NCBI RefSeq assembly: GCF_041206865.1
Contig: NZ_JBGEDP010000001.1
Location: forward strand, 2,170,001 to 2,234,000
Length of the DNA stretch: 64,000 nt
Direction of reading: 5' to 3'
Origin: Mycobacterium sp. HUMS_12744610
Lineage (GTDB): Bacteria; Actinomycetota; Actinomycetes; Mycobacteriales; Mycobacteriaceae
The notes below the pieces were generated by a model that was not told where the DNA came from, made no database searches, and worked only from the letters and a program-made list of their open reading frames with translations. A program made the position numbers and the translations under genes. Below, piece after piece: positions 1 through 10,407 of this stretch; positions within the stretch are counted from its first letter, which is position 1, and each line of letters opens with the position of its first letter.

Positions 1-1118
1 TGGTGGCGCACACCGCGACGATCCTGGAAGCCAACGCCGAAGACCTCGACGCCGCGCGGGCCGCCGGCACGGCGCCCGCAATGCTCGACCGGCTGGCGCT
101 GGACGCCAAGCGCGTCGAGGCGATCGCCGCGGGCCTGCGTCAGGTCGCGGGGTTGCCCGACCCGGTCGGTGAGGTGCTGCGCGGCTACACCTTGCCCAAC
201 GGCCTGCAGCTGCGCCAGCAGCGGGTGCCGCTGGGCGTCATCGGCATGATCTACGAGGGCCGGCCCAACGTCACCGTCGACGCCTTCGGCCTGGCGCTCA
301 AGTCCGGCAACGCCGTGCTGCTGCGCGGGAGTTCGTCGGCGGCCAGGTCCAACCAGGCGCTCGTCGACGTGTTGCGCGCTTCGCTGCTCGGCGAGGACCT
401 GCCCGCCGACGCCGTCCAGCTGCTTCCGGCCACCGACCGGTCGACGGTCACGCACCTGATCCAGGCCCGCGGCCTGGTCGACGTGGTGATCCCGCGCGGG
501 GGCGCCAGCCTGATCGACGCGGTGGTCCGCGACGCGCAGGTACCCACCATCGAGACCGGCGTCGGCAACTGCCACGTCTACGTGCACGAGGGTGCCGACC
601 TGGACGTGGCGGAACGAATCCTGCTGAACTCCAAGACCCGGCGGCCCAGTGTGTGCAACGCCGCGGAGACGCTGCTGGTGGACGCGGCGATCGCCGCCGA
701 CGCGGTGCCCAGGTTGGTGGCCGCGCTGCAGGACGCGGGGGTGACCGTGCACGGCGGCCTGACCGAAGGGGCGGGCGAGGAGAATCTGCGCCGCGAATAC
801 CTGTCGATGGACATCGCGCTGGCCGTGGTCGACGGCGTCGACGCCGCCATCGCCCACATCAACGAGTACGGCACCGGACACACCGAGGCCATCGTCACCA
901 CCAACATGGCCGCGGCACAACGATTTACCGATGGAGTTGACGCGGCCGCCGTAATGGTCAACGCCTCGACGGCGTTCACCGACGGCGAGCAGTTCGGTTT
1001 CGGTGCCGAGATCGGGATCTCCACCCAGAAGCTGCATGCCCGGGGACCGATGGGGCTGCCGGAGTTGACCTCGACCAAGTGGATCGCGTGGGGGGACGGC
1101 CAGATCCGCCCAGCCTGA
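1..1118 (+). CDS. proA: Gamma-glutamyl phosphate reductase, 5'-truncated by window edge
   Basis: ProA reduces gamma-glutamyl phosphate to glutamate semialdehyde with NADPH, the second step of proline synthesis in the cytoplasm. The frame is open to the window edge (codons in phase from base 3), so about 40 N-terminal residues are missing; the visible 371 residues cover nearly all of the roughly 415-residue family. The NADP-binding aldehyde dehydrogenase fold is visible ([17 protein letters not shown]), and the catalytic cysteine lies in [10 protein letters not shown]. The C-terminal part ([18 protein letters not shown]) is typical. It precedes a moxR-like gene by about 30 bases, the same order as in M. 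tuberculosis (Rv2427c-Rv2426c). Confidence 0.95.
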   Translation, partial: VAHTATILEANAEDLDAARAAGTAPAMLDRLALDAKRVEAIAAGLRQVAGLPDPVGEVLRGYTLPNGLQLRQQRVPLGVIGMIYEGRPNVTVDAFGLALKSGNAVLLRGSSSAARSNQALVDVLRASLLGEDLPADAVQLLPATDRSTVTHLIQARGLVDVVIPRGGASLIDAVVRDAQVPTIETGVGNCHVYVHEGADLDVAERILLNSKTRRPSVCNAAETLLVDAAIAADAVPRLVAALQDAGVTVHGGLTEGAGEENLRREYLSMDIALAVVDGVDAAIAHINEYGTGHTEAIVTTNMAAAQRFTDGVDAAAVMVNASTAFTDGEQFGFGAEIGISTQKLHARGPMGLPELTSTKWIAWGDGQIRPA

Positions 1119-1151
1119 CCTGTCGCCAAAGTGCTTGAGGAGAATGCGATT

Positions 1152-2039
1152 GTGAGCGTGCCCGCCCGGCCCAAGCCGCTGTTCGCCGACATCGAAGACG
1201 TCTCGCGACGGCTGGCCGAGACCGGCTACCTGCCCGACACCGCCACCGCGACGGCGGTTTTCCTGGCCGACCGGCTCGGCAAGCCGCTGCTGGTGGAGGG
1301 GCCGGCCGGTGTCGGTAAGACCGAACTGGCGCGTGCGGTCGCGCAGGCCACCGGGTCGGGGCTGGTCCGCCTGCAGTGTTACGAGGGGGTCGACGAGGCC
1401 CGCGCGCTCTACGAGTGGAACCACGCCAAGCAGATCCTGCGAATTCAAACGAGCAACGCTGCCGGACAGGGGGACTGGGATCAGACCAGGGACGATGTGT
1501 TCAGCGAGGAGTTCCTGCTGTCCCGTCCGCTGCTGACCGCCATCCGGCGCACCGACCCGACGGTGCTGCTGATCGACGAGACCGACAAGGCCGACATCGA
1601 GATCGAGGGCCTGCTGCTCGAGGTGCTGTCCGACTTCGCGGTGACGGTCCCGGAATTGGGCACCATCACCGCCGAGCGGGCCCCGTTCGTCGTGCTGACG
1701 TCCAACGCCACCCGCGAGCTCTCGGAGGCTCTCAAGCGCCGCTGCCTGTTCCTGCACATCGACTTTCCCAGCCCCGACCTGGAACGGCGCATCTTGTTGT
1801 CGCGGGTCCCCGAGCTGCCCCAGCACCTTGCCGAGGAGCTGGTGCGCATCATCGGCGTGCTGCGCGGCATGCAGCTCAAGAAGCTGCCGTCGATCGCCGA
1901 GACGATCGACTGGGGCCGCACGCTGCTCGCGCTGGGCCTGGACACCATCGACGACGCCGTCGTCGCCCAGACGCTCGGGGTGGTCCTCAAACACCAGTCC
2001 GACCAGCAGCGCGCGAGCGGGGAGCTGAGGCTCAACTGA
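1152..2039 (+). CDS. MoxR-family AAA+ ATPase (Rv2426c-like)
   Basis: A MoxR-type AAA+ ATPase thought to act as a chaperone for maturing protein complexes together with a VWA-domain partner. Walker A (GPAGVGKT, about residue 51) and Walker B (VLLIDETDKAD) are intact, followed by sensor and arginine-finger segments (VVLTSNATREL, KRRCLF). The GTG at 1152 is preferred because GAGGAG lies 9 bases upstream; a GTG at 1131 would add seven residues. The next gene, encoding a VWA protein, starts 13 bases after the stop, so the two are very likely cotranscribed and work together, as MoxR/CoxE pairs do. The client is unknown. Confidence 0.88.
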   Translation: MSVPARPKPLFADIEDVSRRLAETGYLPDTATATAVFLADRLGKPLLVEGPAGVGKTELARAVAQATGSGLVRLQCYEGVDEARALYEWNHAKQILRIQTSNAAGQGDWDQTRDDVFSEEFLLSRPLLTAIRRTDPTVLLIDETDKADIEIEGLLLEVLSDFAVTVPELGTITAERAPFVVLTSNATRELSEALKRRCLFLHIDFPSPDLERRILLSRVPELPQHLAEELVRIIGVLRGMQLKKLPSIAETIDWGRTLLALGLDTIDDAVVAQTLGVVLKHQSDQQRASGELRLN

Positions 2040-2052
2040 TGAGGCTGCACTG

Positions 2053-3498
2053 ATGGCCGCCCGCCGCATCCGGCCCGCCCGGCCGCTCGCCCCGCACGGG
2101 CTGCCCGGCCACCTGGTGGGGTTCGTGGAAGCCCTTCGCGGGGCAGGCATTGCGGTGGGGCCCTCAGAGACGGTCGATGCCGGCCGGGTGATGGCCACCC
2201 TCGGGCTGGGCGACCGGGAGGTGCTGCGCGAGGGCATCGCCTGCGCCGTGCTGCGCCGGCCCGACCATCGCGAGACCTACGACGCCATGTTCGACCTGTG
2301 GTTCCCGGCGGCGCTGGGCGCGCGCGCGGTGGCCCTGACGACCGACGACGAGGCGGCGGACGACAATTCACTGCCGCCCGACGACGTCGACGCGATGCGT
2401 CAGATGCTGCTGGACCTGCTCGCCGAGAACCCCGATCTCGCCGACATGGACCAGCGTCTGGTCTCGATGATCGCGCGCATCGTCGAGGCCTACGGCAAGT
2501 ACAGCTCCAGCCGCGGCCCGTCGTTCTCGTCGTACCAGGCGCTCAAGGCGATGGCACTCGACGAGCTGGAAGGCAAGCTGCTGGCGGGCCTGCTCGCCCC
2601 CTACGGCGACGAGCCCACGCCCACCCAGGAGCAGATCGCCAAAGCCCTTGCCGCGCAGCGTATATCACAACTACGTAAGCTGGTCGACGCCGAGACCAAG
2701 CGGCGCACCGCCGAGCAGCTGGGCCGCGACCATGTCCAGATGTACGGCATTCCACAGCTTTCGGAGAACGTCGAGTTCCTGCGCGCCTCCGGGGAGCAGC
2801 TGCGCCAGATGCGGGGTGTGGTCGCGCCGCTGGCCCGCACCCTCGCGACCCGGCTGGCGGCCCGCCGGCGCCGGACCCGGGCCGGGACGATCGATCTGCG
2901 CAAGACGCTGCGCAGGTCGATGTCGACCGGGGGCGTCCCGATCGATGTGGTGCTGGCCAAGCCCCGCCCGGCGCGTCCGGAACTGGTTGTGTTGTGCGAT
3001 GTCTCGGGCTCGGTTGCCGGATTCAGCCATTTCACGCTGCTGCTGGTGCACGCGTTGCGTCAACAGTTCTCGCGGGTGCGCGTGTTCGCCTTCATCGACA
3101 CCACCGACGAGGTGACGCACATGTTCGGGCCCGAGGCCGACCTGGCGGTGGCCATCCAGCGGATCACCCGGGAGGCCGGCGTCTACAGCCGCGACGGCCA
3201 TTCCGACTACGGCAACGCGTTCGTGTCGTTCGTGCAGGCCTTCCCCAACGCGCTCTCCCCGCGCAGTTCCCTGCTGGTGCTCGGTGACGGGCGCACCAAC
3301 TACCGCGACCCGGCGATCGACGTGCTGTCCGACATGGTGACCGCCAGCCGCCACGCGCACTGGCTCAACCCCGAGCCCAGGCACCTGTGGGGCAGCGGCG
3401 ACTCCGCGGTGCCGCGCTACCAAGAGGTGGTCACGATGCACGAGTGCCGGTCCGCCAAGCAACTGGCCGCGGTGATCGACCAGCTGCTGCCCGTGTGA
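2053..3498 (+). CDS. VWA domain protein, CoxE-like (Rv2425c-like)
   Basis: A 481-residue cytoplasmic protein with a C-terminal von Willebrand factor A / CoxE domain. The metal-ion-dependent adhesion site appears as LCDVSGSVAG (about residue 313), with downstream DGHSDYGNA and VLGDGRTNY segments. The N-terminal half is helical, with an arginine-rich linker (RLAARRRRTRAGTIDLRK, about residues 272-289). No signal peptide or membrane segment is seen. It sits directly behind the MoxR ATPase, the usual partner, which suggests metal-dependent client binding by this protein and ATP-driven remodelling by MoxR. The specific substrate cannot be inferred; CoxE proper assists carbon monoxide dehydrogenase maturation, but no cox genes are present here. 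Confidence 0.85.
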   Translation: MAARRIRPARPLAPHGLPGHLVGFVEALRGAGIAVGPSETVDAGRVMATLGLGDREVLREGIACAVLRRPDHRETYDAMFDLWFPAALGARAVALTTDDEAADDNSLPPDDVDAMRQMLLDLLAENPDLADMDQRLVSMIARIVEAYGKYSSSRGPSFSSYQALKAMALDELEGKLLAGLLAPYGDEPTPTQEQIAKALAAQRISQLRKLVDAETKRRTAEQLGRDHVQMYGIPQLSENVEFLRASGEQLRQMRGVVAPLARTLATRLAARRRRTRAGTIDLRKTLRRSMSTGGVPIDVVLAKPRPARPELVVLCDVSGSVAGFSHFTLLLVHALRQQFSRVRVFAFIDTTDEVTHMFGPEADLAVAIQRITREAGVYSRDGHSDYGNAFVSFVQAFPNALSPRSSLLVLGDGRTNYRDPAIDVLSDMVTASRHAHWLNPEPRHLWGSGDSAVPRYQEVVTMHECRSAKQLAAVIDQLLPV

Positions 3499-3563
3499 GT
3501 GCCGGGCTCGCGGATGACCCACGCGGTCACCGCCGACAAATCGGCCTCCCGCATCGCCTCAAG

Positions 3564-3577
3564 TAAGCTGGCAAACC
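3564..3577 (+). promoter_or_regulatory. Candidate -10 element for leaderless nadD mRNA
   Basis: TAAGCT (3564-3569) fits the mycobacterial TANNNT -10 pattern and ends eight bases before the GTG of nadD, the spacing typical of leaderless transcripts. There is no convincing Shine-Dalgarno sequence in front of nadD, which agrees with leaderless initiation. No clear -35 element is visible. Confidence 0.45.
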
Positions 3578-4225
3578 GTGCAAAAGCTGCTTCGCAGGCT
3601 GGGGGTGATGGGTGGGACGTTCGATCCCATCCATTACGGCCACCTGGTCGCCGCCAGCGAGGTCGCCGACCTGTTCGACCTCGACGAAGTGGTGTTCGTG
3701 CCCAGCGGGCAGCCCTGGCAGAAGGGCCGGCCGGTGTCGGCCGCCGAGGACCGCTACCTGATGACCGTGATCGCGACCGCGTCCAATCCCCAGTTCTCGG
3801 TGAGCCGGGTCGACATCGACCGCGCCGGGCCCACCTACACCAGGGACACCCTGCGCGACCTGCACGCGCTCAACCCGGACGCCCGGCTGTACTTCATCAC
3901 CGGCGCCGACGCGCTGGCTTCCATCCTGTCGTGGCGCGGCTGGGAGGAGGCCTTCGACCTGGCGCACTTCGTCGGCGTCAGCCGCCCCGGCTACGAACTG
4001 CAGGGTGAGCACATCACCGGTGTGCTGGGCGAGCTGGCCGCCGACGCGCTCACCCTCGTGGAGATCCCGGCGCTGGCGATCTCGTCGACCGATTGCCGCC
4101 GCCGTGCCGAGGAGTCGCGCCCCCTGTGGTACCTGATGCCCGACGGCGTCGTGCAGTACGTGTCCAAGCGCCGGCTCTACTGCAAAAACGAACAGGCCGG
4201 ACTGGTTACGGGGAACGACACATGA
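3578..4225 (+). CDS. nadD: Nicotinate-nucleotide adenylyltransferase
   Basis: NadD transfers AMP from ATP to nicotinate mononucleotide to make deamido-NAD, an essential step shared by de novo and salvage NAD synthesis. The 215-residue protein has the nucleotidyltransferase signature [11 protein letters not shown] near the N-terminus (residues about 12-22) and the second motif ISSTDCRRR near residue 170, in place of the common ISSTxIR. GTG at 3578 is chosen because the family N-terminus starts a few residues before the first motif and a -10-like hexamer stands eight bases upstream. The stop overlaps the rsfS start (ATGA), so translation of the two is probably coupled. Confidence 0.95.
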   Translation: MQKLLRRLGVMGGTFDPIHYGHLVAASEVADLFDLDEVVFVPSGQPWQKGRPVSAAEDRYLMTVIATASNPQFSVSRVDIDRAGPTYTRDTLRDLHALNPDARLYFITGADALASILSWRGWEEAFDLAHFVGVSRPGYELQGEHITGVLGELAADALTLVEIPALAISSTDCRRRAEESRPLWYLMPDGVVQYVSKRRLYCKNEQAGLVTGNDT

Positions 4226-4602
4226 GCGCCACGCAGGAAGCCATCGACATGGCGACGGTGGCCGCCGGTGCGGCCGCCGCCAAACTCGCCGACGACGTCA
4301 TCGTGATCGACGTCTCCGGCCAGCTGGTCATCACGGACTGCTTCGTCATCGCGTCGGCGTCCAACGAGCGGCAGGTCAACGCCATCGTCGACGAGGTCGA
4401 GGAGAAGATGCGCCGGGCCGGCTACAAGCCCGCGCGCCGCGAGGGCACCCGGGAAGGCCGCTGGACGCTGCTGGACTACCGCGACATCGTCGTGCACATC
4501 CAGCATCAGGACGACCGCGACTACTACGCCCTGGACCGCCTGTGGGGCGACTGCCCGGTGGTGCCGGTGGACCTGTCGGCGGAATCGGCGGATCCGCTAT
4601 GA
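4222..4602 (+). CDS. rsfS: Ribosome silencing factor RsfS
   Basis: RsfS (DUF143/Iojap family) binds ribosomal protein uL14 on the 50S subunit and blocks joining with 30S, lowering translation during starvation. The 126-residue product has the conserved segments [19 protein letters not shown] and a C-terminal [12 protein letters not shown]. Its ATG overlaps the nadD stop and its own stop overlaps the next start, a compact series kept in many actinobacteria (M. tuberculosis Rv2420c). Nothing in the sequence suggests separate regulation. Confidence 0.95.
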   Translation: MSATQEAIDMATVAAGAAAAKLADDVIVIDVSGQLVITDCFVIASASNERQVNAIVDEVEEKMRRAGYKPARREGTREGRWTLLDYRDIVVHIQHQDDRDYYALDRLWGDCPVVPVDLSAESADPL

Positions 4603-5273
4603 GAATTCGTCGCCTGGTGATGTTGCGGCACGGCCAGACCGCCTACAACCTCGGCAGCCGGATGCAGGGCCAGCTGGACACCGAGCTCAGTGAGCTGGGC
4701 CGGGCGCAGGCGATCGCCGCGGCCGAGGCGCTGGGCAAGCAGCAGCCGCTGCTGATCGTCTCCTCGGACCTGCGCCGCGCCTACGACACCGCGGTGACGC
4801 TGGGGGAGCGGGCCGGCGTGGACGTGCGGGTCGACGAGCGGCTGCGCGAAACCCATCTCGGCGACTGGCAGGGCTTGACGCACACCCAGATCGACGCCGA
4901 GGCCCCGGGAGCCCGGCTGGCGTGGCGCGAAGACGCCACGTGGGCACCGCACGGTGGGGAGAGCCGGGTGGACGTGGCCTCGCGCAGCCTGCCGGTGGTC
5001 GCCGAGCTGGTCGCCGGCAACCCGGAGTGGGGCGACCCCGACCAGCCGGATCGACCGGTGGTGTTCGTCGCCCACGGTGGGCTGATCGCCGCGCTGTCGG
5101 CCGCGCTGCTCAAGCTGCCGGTCGGCAACTGGCCGGTCCTGGGCGGCATGGGCAACGCGAGCTGGGTGCAACTGTCCGGCCACTCCCGCGGCGAAGGCGA
5201 CGGGTTCGACGGCATCGGCTGGCGCCTGGACGTCTGGAACGCGTCGGCGCAGGTGTTCGGCGATGTCCTCTGA
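4599..5273 (+). CDS. gpgP: Glucosyl-3-phosphoglycerate phosphatase
   Basis: A histidine-phosphatase superfamily enzyme of 224 residues. The phosphohistidine motif LRHGQTAYN is near residue 8 and the second histidine is in VFVAHGGLI. The orthologue Rv2419c (GpgP) removes phosphate from glucosyl-3-phosphoglycerate to give glucosylglycerate, an early precursor of methylglucose lipopolysaccharides, which bind fatty acyl chains and regulate fatty acid synthesis. The start overlaps the rsfS stop (ATGA), and the end overlaps octT by 11 bases, placing two steps of the same pathway side by side. An older annotation as a generic phosphoglycerate mutase is less specific. Confidence 0.9.
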   Translation: MRIRRLVMLRHGQTAYNLGSRMQGQLDTELSELGRAQAIAAAEALGKQQPLLIVSSDLRRAYDTAVTLGERAGVDVRVDERLRETHLGDWQGLTHTQIDAEAPGARLAWREDATWAPHGGESRVDVASRSLPVVAELVAGNPEWGDPDQPDRPVVFVAHGGLIAALSAALLKLPVGNWPVLGGMGNASWVQLSGHSRGEGDGFDGIGWRLDVWNASAQVFGDVL

Positions 5274-6012
5274 GGCGCGTCCCACCCTGCTGGTGTTCGC
5301 CGACTCCCTGGCCTACTACGGGCCCACCGGGGGACTGCCCGCCGACGACCCGCGGATCTGGCCCAATCTCGTTGCCGCACAGCTAGGCTGGGACCTGGAG
5401 CTGATCGGTCGCATCGGCTGGACCTGCCGGGACGTCTGGTGGGCGGCGACCCAGGACCCGCGCGCCTGGGCGGCGCTACCCAGGGCGGGCGCGGTGGTCT
5501 TCGCGACCGGCGGGATGGATTCGCTGCCCTCGGTGCTGCCGACGGCGTTGCGCGAGCTGATCCGCTACGTGCGCCCGTCGTGGCTGCGGCGCTGGGTACG
5601 CGACGGGTACGGCTGGGTACAGCCGCGGCTCTCGCCGGTGGCCAGGCCCGCGCTGCCCCCGCGCCTGAGCGCCGACTATCTCGAACAGACCCGTGCCGCA
5701 ATCGATTTCAACCGCCCGGGCATCCCGATCGTGGCATCCCTGCCGTCGGTGCACATCGCCGAGACCTACGGGAAGGCGCACCACGGCCGTCCCGGCACGG
5801 TGGCGGCGATCACCGAATGGGCGCAGCGCCACGACGTTCCGCTGGTGGACCTCAAAGCCGCTGTGGCCGAACAGATCATGAGCGGCCGAGGCAACCCCGA
5901 CGGCATCCACTGGAACTTCGAGGCCCACCAGGCGGTCGCCGAGCTGATGCTCAAGGCGCTGGCCGAAGCCTTGCAAAAGGCTCAAGTGGCGGCCGAGAAG
6001 CCGTGTGACTGA
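5263..6012 (+). CDS. octT: Diglucosylglycerate octanoyltransferase (Rv2418c-like)
   Basis: The 249-residue product matches the OctT family (M. tuberculosis Rv2418c), which moves an octanoyl group to diglucosylglycerate in methylglucose lipopolysaccharide synthesis. It has an SGNH-hydrolase layout: the nucleophile block is [10 protein letters not shown] near the N-terminus and the catalytic Asp/His pair lies in [12 protein letters not shown] near the C-terminus. It overlaps gpgP, which makes glucosylglycerate in the same pathway. No signal peptide is seen, fitting a cytoplasmic enzyme. Confidence 0.85.
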   Translation: MSSEARPTLLVFADSLAYYGPTGGLPADDPRIWPNLVAAQLGWDLELIGRIGWTCRDVWWAATQDPRAWAALPRAGAVVFATGGMDSLPSVLPTALRELIRYVRPSWLRRWVRDGYGWVQPRLSPVARPALPPRLSADYLEQTRAAIDFNRPGIPIVASLPSVHIAETYGKAHHGRPGTVAAITEWAQRHDVPLVDLKAAVAEQIMSGRGNPDGIHWNFEAHQAVAELMLKALAEALQKAQVAAEKPCD

Positions 6013-6067
6013 CCGTGACCCGCGCCGACGACGATGCAGAGCGCAGCGATGAGAAGGAGCGGCGCTG

Positions 6068-6898
6068 ATGACTGTCGTGGTGGTGACCGATGCGTCGTCG
6101 CGGCTGCCGGCCGACCTGTGCGAGAAGTGGGCGATCCGCGTGGTCCCGCTGCACATCCTGCTCGACGGCGCCGACCTGCGTGAGGGCGTCGACGAGATCC
6201 CCGAGGACCTCCACAAGCGTCACGCCACCACCGCGGCGGCGACGCCGGCCGAACTCGACGCCGCCTACCGGCAGGCGTTGACCGACAGCGGCGGCGACGG
6301 CGTGGTGGCGGTGCACATCTCCTCGGGCCTGTCGGGAACCTGTGCCGCCGCGCAACGCACGGCGGCCGAACTGGGCCCGGCCGTGCGGGTCGTCGACTCG
6401 AGGTCGGCCGCGATGGGCACCGGCTTCGTCGCGCTGGCCGCCGCGCGGGCCGCGGCCGCGGGCGGCGATCTGGAGGCCGTCGCCGGCGCCGCCGGCGCGG
6501 CGGTGTCCCGCGGCCACGCCTACATCGTGGTCCACCGCCTGGACAACCTGCGCCGCAGCGGACGGATCGGCGGGGCCAAGGCGTGGTTGGGCACCGCGCT
6601 GGCGCTCAAGCCGGTGCTGCGCATCGAGGACGGGAAACTCGTTCTGGCCCAACGGGTGCGCACGGTCAACAACGCAACTGCGGCGATGATCGACCGGGTC
6701 TGCGAGATCGTGGGGGAGGACTCCGCCGAGTTGGCGGTGCACCACGTCGCCAACCCCGACGGCGCCGACCGGGTCGCCGCCGCGCTGGCCGCGCGGCTAC
6801 CGGCGTGCCGGCCCGCGACCGTGACCCCGCTGGGGCCGGTGCTGGGATTGCACGTCGGCGCGGGAGCCGTCGCGGTGTGCGTGCAGCTGTCCGGGTAG
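6068..6898 (+). CDS. DegV family fatty acid-binding protein (Rv2417c-like)
   Basis: A 276-residue DegV domain protein. Such proteins bind a single fatty acid and in several bacteria serve as acyl-binding subunits for fatty acid kinase; their role in mycobacteria is not settled. Typical motifs are VVTDASSRLP at the N-terminus, VHISSGLSGT around residue 85 and the VVDSRSAAMG segment. The preceding purine-rich GAAGGAGCGG gives a ribosome binding site for the ATG at 6068. It is the last gene of the conserved block; the next gene on the opposite strand ends only 12 bases away, so there is little room for separate terminators. Confidence 0.88.
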   Translation: MTVVVVTDASSRLPADLCEKWAIRVVPLHILLDGADLREGVDEIPEDLHKRHATTAAATPAELDAAYRQALTDSGGDGVVAVHISSGLSGTCAAAQRTAAELGPAVRVVDSRSAAMGTGFVALAAARAAAAGGDLEAVAGAAGAAVSRGHAYIVVHRLDNLRRSGRIGGAKAWLGTALALKPVLRIEDGKLVLAQRVRTVNNATAAMIDRVCEIVGEDSAELAVHHVANPDGADRVAAALAARLPACRPATVTPLGPVLGLHVGAGAVAVCVQLSG

Positions 6899-6910
6899 TG
6901 CCGCGGGCAA

Positions 6911-9796
6911 TCAGCGGTGCGCCGGCACCGGTATCGGCGAGGTGTCGGCCTCCTTGGCCACCGGCTGCTGCCGGCGCCCGTAGTCGCCGCGGGGGTGGAC
7001 CACCTGCGGCCACCAGAACCAGCGCCCCAGCATGGTGGCGATGGACGGCATCAGCAGCGTGCGCACGACCAGGGTGTCGAGCAGCAGACCGATGCAGACC
7101 GTGGAGCCGAACTGCCCCAGCACGGTCAGCTCGCTGCCCAGCATGGCCGCCATGGTGAAGGCGAACACCAGACCCGCGGACGTCACCACCGTGCCGGTGC
7201 CGGCCATGGACCGGATGATCCCGGTCTTGAGGCCGGCGTGGATCTCCTCCTTGAAACGGGAGACCAGCAGCAGGTTGTAGTCGGACCCGACGGCCAGCAG
7301 GATGATGACCGACAGCGCCATCACGATCCAGTGGATCTTGAAACCGAACAGGTCCTGCCAGATGAGCACGGACAACCCGAACGACGCCGCGATCGAGCTG
7401 CCCGCGGTGCTCACGATGACCAGAGCCGCCACCACGCTGCGGGTCAGCAGCAGCATGATCATGAAGATCAGCGTCAACGCCGAGATCACCGCGATCATCA
7501 GGTCGTACTTGGCGCCGTCATGCATGTCCTTGAAGGTCGCCGCCGTACCGCCCAGGAACACCTTGGCGTTCGACAGCGACGACTGCTTGAGCGCCTCCTG
7601 GGCGGCCAGGCGCTCGGAGTCGACCCGTGAGATCCCTTCCGGGGTCATCGGATCGCCCTGATGGGTGATGAAGAAACGCGTGGACTTGCCGTCGGGGGAG
7701 AAGAACATCTTGATGCCGCGGATGAACTCCGGGTTCGAGAACGCCTCGGGCGGAAGGTAGAAGAAGTCGTCGTTCTTGGACTTGTCGAAGCTTTGCCCCA
7801 TGACGATCGCGGTGTCGTTCATCGCGTCCATCTGGTCGAGCATGGCCTCGAAGGTGCTGTGCATCGTCAGGGTCAGCTCGCGGGTGGTTTTCATGCTGTT
7901 GATCTGCGGCGGCAAGATCGCGGCCAACTGGTGCGTGAGCACGTCCAGGGTTCTTGTGTCTTTTGACAGGGAATGGATGGTCTCGGCAAGCTTGTCCGTG
8001 TCGTCCAAGGCGTCGAAAATGGAGCGGGTCGACCAGCATATCGGGATGTCGAAGCAGTGTTTCTCCCACCACAAGTAGCTGCGGACCGGCCGCCAGAAGT
8101 CGTCGAAATCCGCTAGGTGATCCCGCAGCTCATCAGTGATGTTCGCCATTTTTTCGGTGAGATTCGCCATGTCGTGAGCATTGTCGGCCATCTGTTTCGT
8201 GAGGTCATACATCTGCTCCAGATAATTTATGGTGATCTGCTGCTCATCCGCCATCTTGAGGATGTCGGCCATGCGCTGCCTGAGGAAGTCCATGTTCTGC
8301 ATGGTCGTCTGGCCCTGGACGCTGTTCTGGAACGGGATCGAGCTGTGCTGGATGGGGATGCCCAGGGGCCGGGTGATGTCCTGGACCATGGCGATGCCGT
8401 GGGTGCGGATGAGGTTTCTGGCGACCTTGTCCAGCACCAGCATGTCGGCCGGGTTGCGCATGTCGTGGTCGGCTTCGACCATCAGCATGTCAGGGTTCAT
8501 CCGGGCCTGGGAGAAATGCCGGTCCGCCGCCGCGTATCCGAGGTTGGCGGGCGCCGATCCGGGCAGGTAGTAGCGGTCGTTGTAGCTGGTGACGTAGCCG
8601 GGTAGGCCCAGCATGCCGATGAGCACGACGGTGGCGCTGACCGCGAAGATCGGCAGCGGCCAGCGCACCACCGCGGTGCCGACGCGGCGCCACAGCCGGC
8701 CCTTGGCCGCCTGCTTGGGTTCGAACAGGCCAAAGCGGCTGCCCACGAAGATCACCGCCGGGCCCAGCGTCAGGCCAGCCAGCACCACGACCAGCATCCC
8801 GATCGCCACGGGCGCGCCCATGGTGCTGAACCAGGGCAGCCGGGCGAAGCTGAGGCAGTAGGTGGCGCCGGCGATGGTCAGGCCCGACCCGAGCACGACG
8901 GGCGCCACCCCGTGGAACGTGGTGTAGTAGGCGGTTTCCCGGTCCTCGCCGGCCGCCCGCGCTTCCTGGTAGCGCCCGACCAGGAAGATGCCGTAGTCGG
9001 TGGCCGCGGCGATCGCCAGCATCGTCAGGATGTTGGCGGCGAACGTGGTCAGCCCGAACGCGTTGACGTAGCCCAGCGCGGCGACCACCTGACGCGAGCA
9101 CGCCAGCCCGACGAAGGTCATGAACAGCTGGATCACGGTGGTGACGATCGAGCGGTACACCAGCAGCAGCATGACCGCGATCGCGCCCAGGGTGAACAGC
9201 GTGATCTTGGCCAGGCTGGAGTTACCGATGACGTGCATGTCGTCGGAGAGCGCCGCGGGCCCGGTGACATAGGCCTTCACCCCCGGCGGTGCCGGGGTGT
9301 TGTTGACCGCCTTGCGCACGGCCTCGACGGAATCGTTGGCCAGCGTCGTGCCCTGGTCGCCTGCGATGTTGATCATCACGTAGGAGGCCTTGGCGTCGGC
9401 GCTCTGCGCCCCCGCCGCGGTGAACCGGTCACCCCAGAAATCCTGGATGTGCTGGACGTGCTCGTGGTCTCCGCGCAGCTTGCGGACGATCTCGTCGTAG
9501 TAGCGGTGGGCGGCGTCGTCGAGCGGCCGCTGGCCTTCGAGCACGACCATCACCGTGCTGTTGGAGTCGAACTCCTGGAAGTTGTGGCCGAGCCGCATCA
9601 TGGCCTTCATCGACGGCGCGTCTAGCGGAGCCATCGGCGCCGAGTGCGCCTCCCCGACGACTTCCAGCGTCGGGATCGCGACGTTGAGCAGGACCGTCAC
9701 CGCCACCCAGCCCAGGATGATGGGCACCGCGAAGATGCGGATGAGGTGCGGGATGTACGGGCGGTGGCCGCGCCGGGCGGCGCTCGGGGCGGTCAT
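6911..9796 (-). CDS. MmpL family RND transporter, MmpL4-type
   Basis: A 961-residue inner-membrane transporter of the MmpL branch of the RND superfamily. It has the expected 12 membrane segments with two large periplasmic loops after TM1 and TM7. The sequence closely follows the MmpL4/MmpL5 type: N-terminal [36 protein letters not shown], an extended alpha-helical hairpin domain in the second loop (about residues 480-590), and [16 protein letters not shown] near the C-terminus carrying the proton-relay Asp-Tyr pair. ATG 9796 overlaps the mmpS stop (ATGA), so the two are coupled. Related MmpS4/L4 and S5/L5 pairs export siderophores or drugs; the cargo here is unknown and could be a lipid given the neighbouring cluster. 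Confidence 0.88.
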   Translation of the reverse strand: MTAPSAARRGHRPYIPHLIRIFAVPIILGWVAVTVLLNVAIPTLEVVGEAHSAPMAPLDAPSMKAMMRLGHNFQEFDSNSTVMVVLEGQRPLDDAAHRYYDEIVRKLRGDHEHVQHIQDFWGDRFTAAGAQSADAKASYVMINIAGDQGTTLANDSVEAVRKAVNNTPAPPGVKAYVTGPAALSDDMHVIGNSSLAKITLFTLGAIAVMLLLVYRSIVTTVIQLFMTFVGLACSRQVVAALGYVNAFGLTTFAANILTMLAIAAATDYGIFLVGRYQEARAAGEDRETAYYTTFHGVAPVVLGSGLTIAGATYCLSFARLPWFSTMGAPVAIGMLVVVLAGLTLGPAVIFVGSRFGLFEPKQAAKGRLWRRVGTAVVRWPLPIFAVSATVVLIGMLGLPGYVTSYNDRYYLPGSAPANLGYAAADRHFSQARMNPDMLMVEADHDMRNPADMLVLDKVARNLIRTHGIAMVQDITRPLGIPIQHSSIPFQNSVQGQTTMQNMDFLRQRMADILKMADEQQITINYLEQMYDLTKQMADNAHDMANLTEKMANITDELRDHLADFDDFWRPVRSYLWWEKHCFDIPICWSTRSIFDALDDTDKLAETIHSLSKDTRTLDVLTHQLAAILPPQINSMKTTRELTLTMHSTFEAMLDQMDAMNDTAIVMGQSFDKSKNDDFFYLPPEAFSNPEFIRGIKMFFSPDGKSTRFFITHQGDPMTPEGISRVDSERLAAQEALKQSSLSNAKVFLGGTAATFKDMHDGAKYDLMIAVISALTLIFMIMLLLTRSVVAALVIVSTAGSSIAASFGLSVLIWQDLFGFKIHWIVMALSVIILLAVGSDYNLLLVSRFKEEIHAGLKTGIIRSMAGTGTVVTSAGLVFAFTMAAMLGSELTVLGQFGSTVCIGLLLDTLVVRTLLMPSIATMLGRWFWWPQVVHPRGDYGRRQQPVAKEADTSPIPVPAHR

Positions 9797-10236
9797 GCGG
9801 ACTTCACCAGGCAAAACGCCTGCGCGTTGACGCCGTTGAATTCGTGTTGCTCGCGCAGCTGGCCGTCGACGGTGATCCGGCAGCCGATCCGGTCGGCGTC
9901 AGTCTGGGCCATGATGTTGGCGCTGACCGCGGGCAGGGTCGTGGACAGGGTGTACGACCACGGCAACGGCGCCCCGTTGACCTGGTGGGTGTTGGCGTCG
10001 GCGTCCCAGTAGTTGATGTTGGCGGTCGACCCGGGCGGCCCGGTGATCTCATAGGTGACGACCTTGGGATTGAACTGCACGATCTCGATGCCCGCGCCGG
10101 CATTGGCGTTGAGGTCCTGCGAACCGAAGATCCTGTGCAGTCGCGACACCACCAGTCCCGAGGCGCTCAGGACGACCACCAGCACGAAGGGTATCCACGC
10201 TTGCTTGAGATGGCCACCGATGGAAACCGCTCTCAT
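9793..10236 (-). CDS. MmpS family membrane accessory protein
   Basis: A 147-residue MmpS protein: one N-terminal membrane segment (about residues 11-30, [17 protein letters not shown]) followed by a periplasmic beta-rich domain with [20 protein letters not shown] and two cysteines (IGCRITV, AFCLVK) likely to form a disulfide. MmpS proteins are periplasmic partners of the adjacent MmpL. ATG at 10236 is chosen over GTG 10251 because the latter lies inside the ribosome binding site GGAAGGCGG. It is first in the mmpS-mmpL pair; a TANNNT-like hexamer is present in the intergenic DNA between 10237 and 10407, but no confident operator is visible. Confidence 0.85.
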   Translation of the reverse strand: MRAVSIGGHLKQAWIPFVLVVVLSASGLVVSRLHRIFGSQDLNANAGAGIEIVQFNPKVVTYEITGPPGSTANINYWDADANTHQVNGAPLPWSYTLSTTLPAVSANIMAQTDADRIGCRITVDGQLREQHEFNGVNAQAFCLVKSA

Positions 10237-10407
10237 GTCACCGCCTTCCACTCACTGCTGCGCGTGTCCGCCGTCCTGCCGGATCGGAACGCTCGACACC
10301 GTCGACGACCAGCCAAATCATCAGAACATTTGCTCAGCTAAGTATCGTAAACCTTAATGCACGGAACCGTTCCTCCGGGCCCGTTTGGTGTGGCGAACGG
10401 CATAGCT

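Noticed and set aside
10237..10407. Possible IdeR box upstream of mmpS
   Set aside because: The best stretch matches only about 9 of 19 consensus positions, which is near background.
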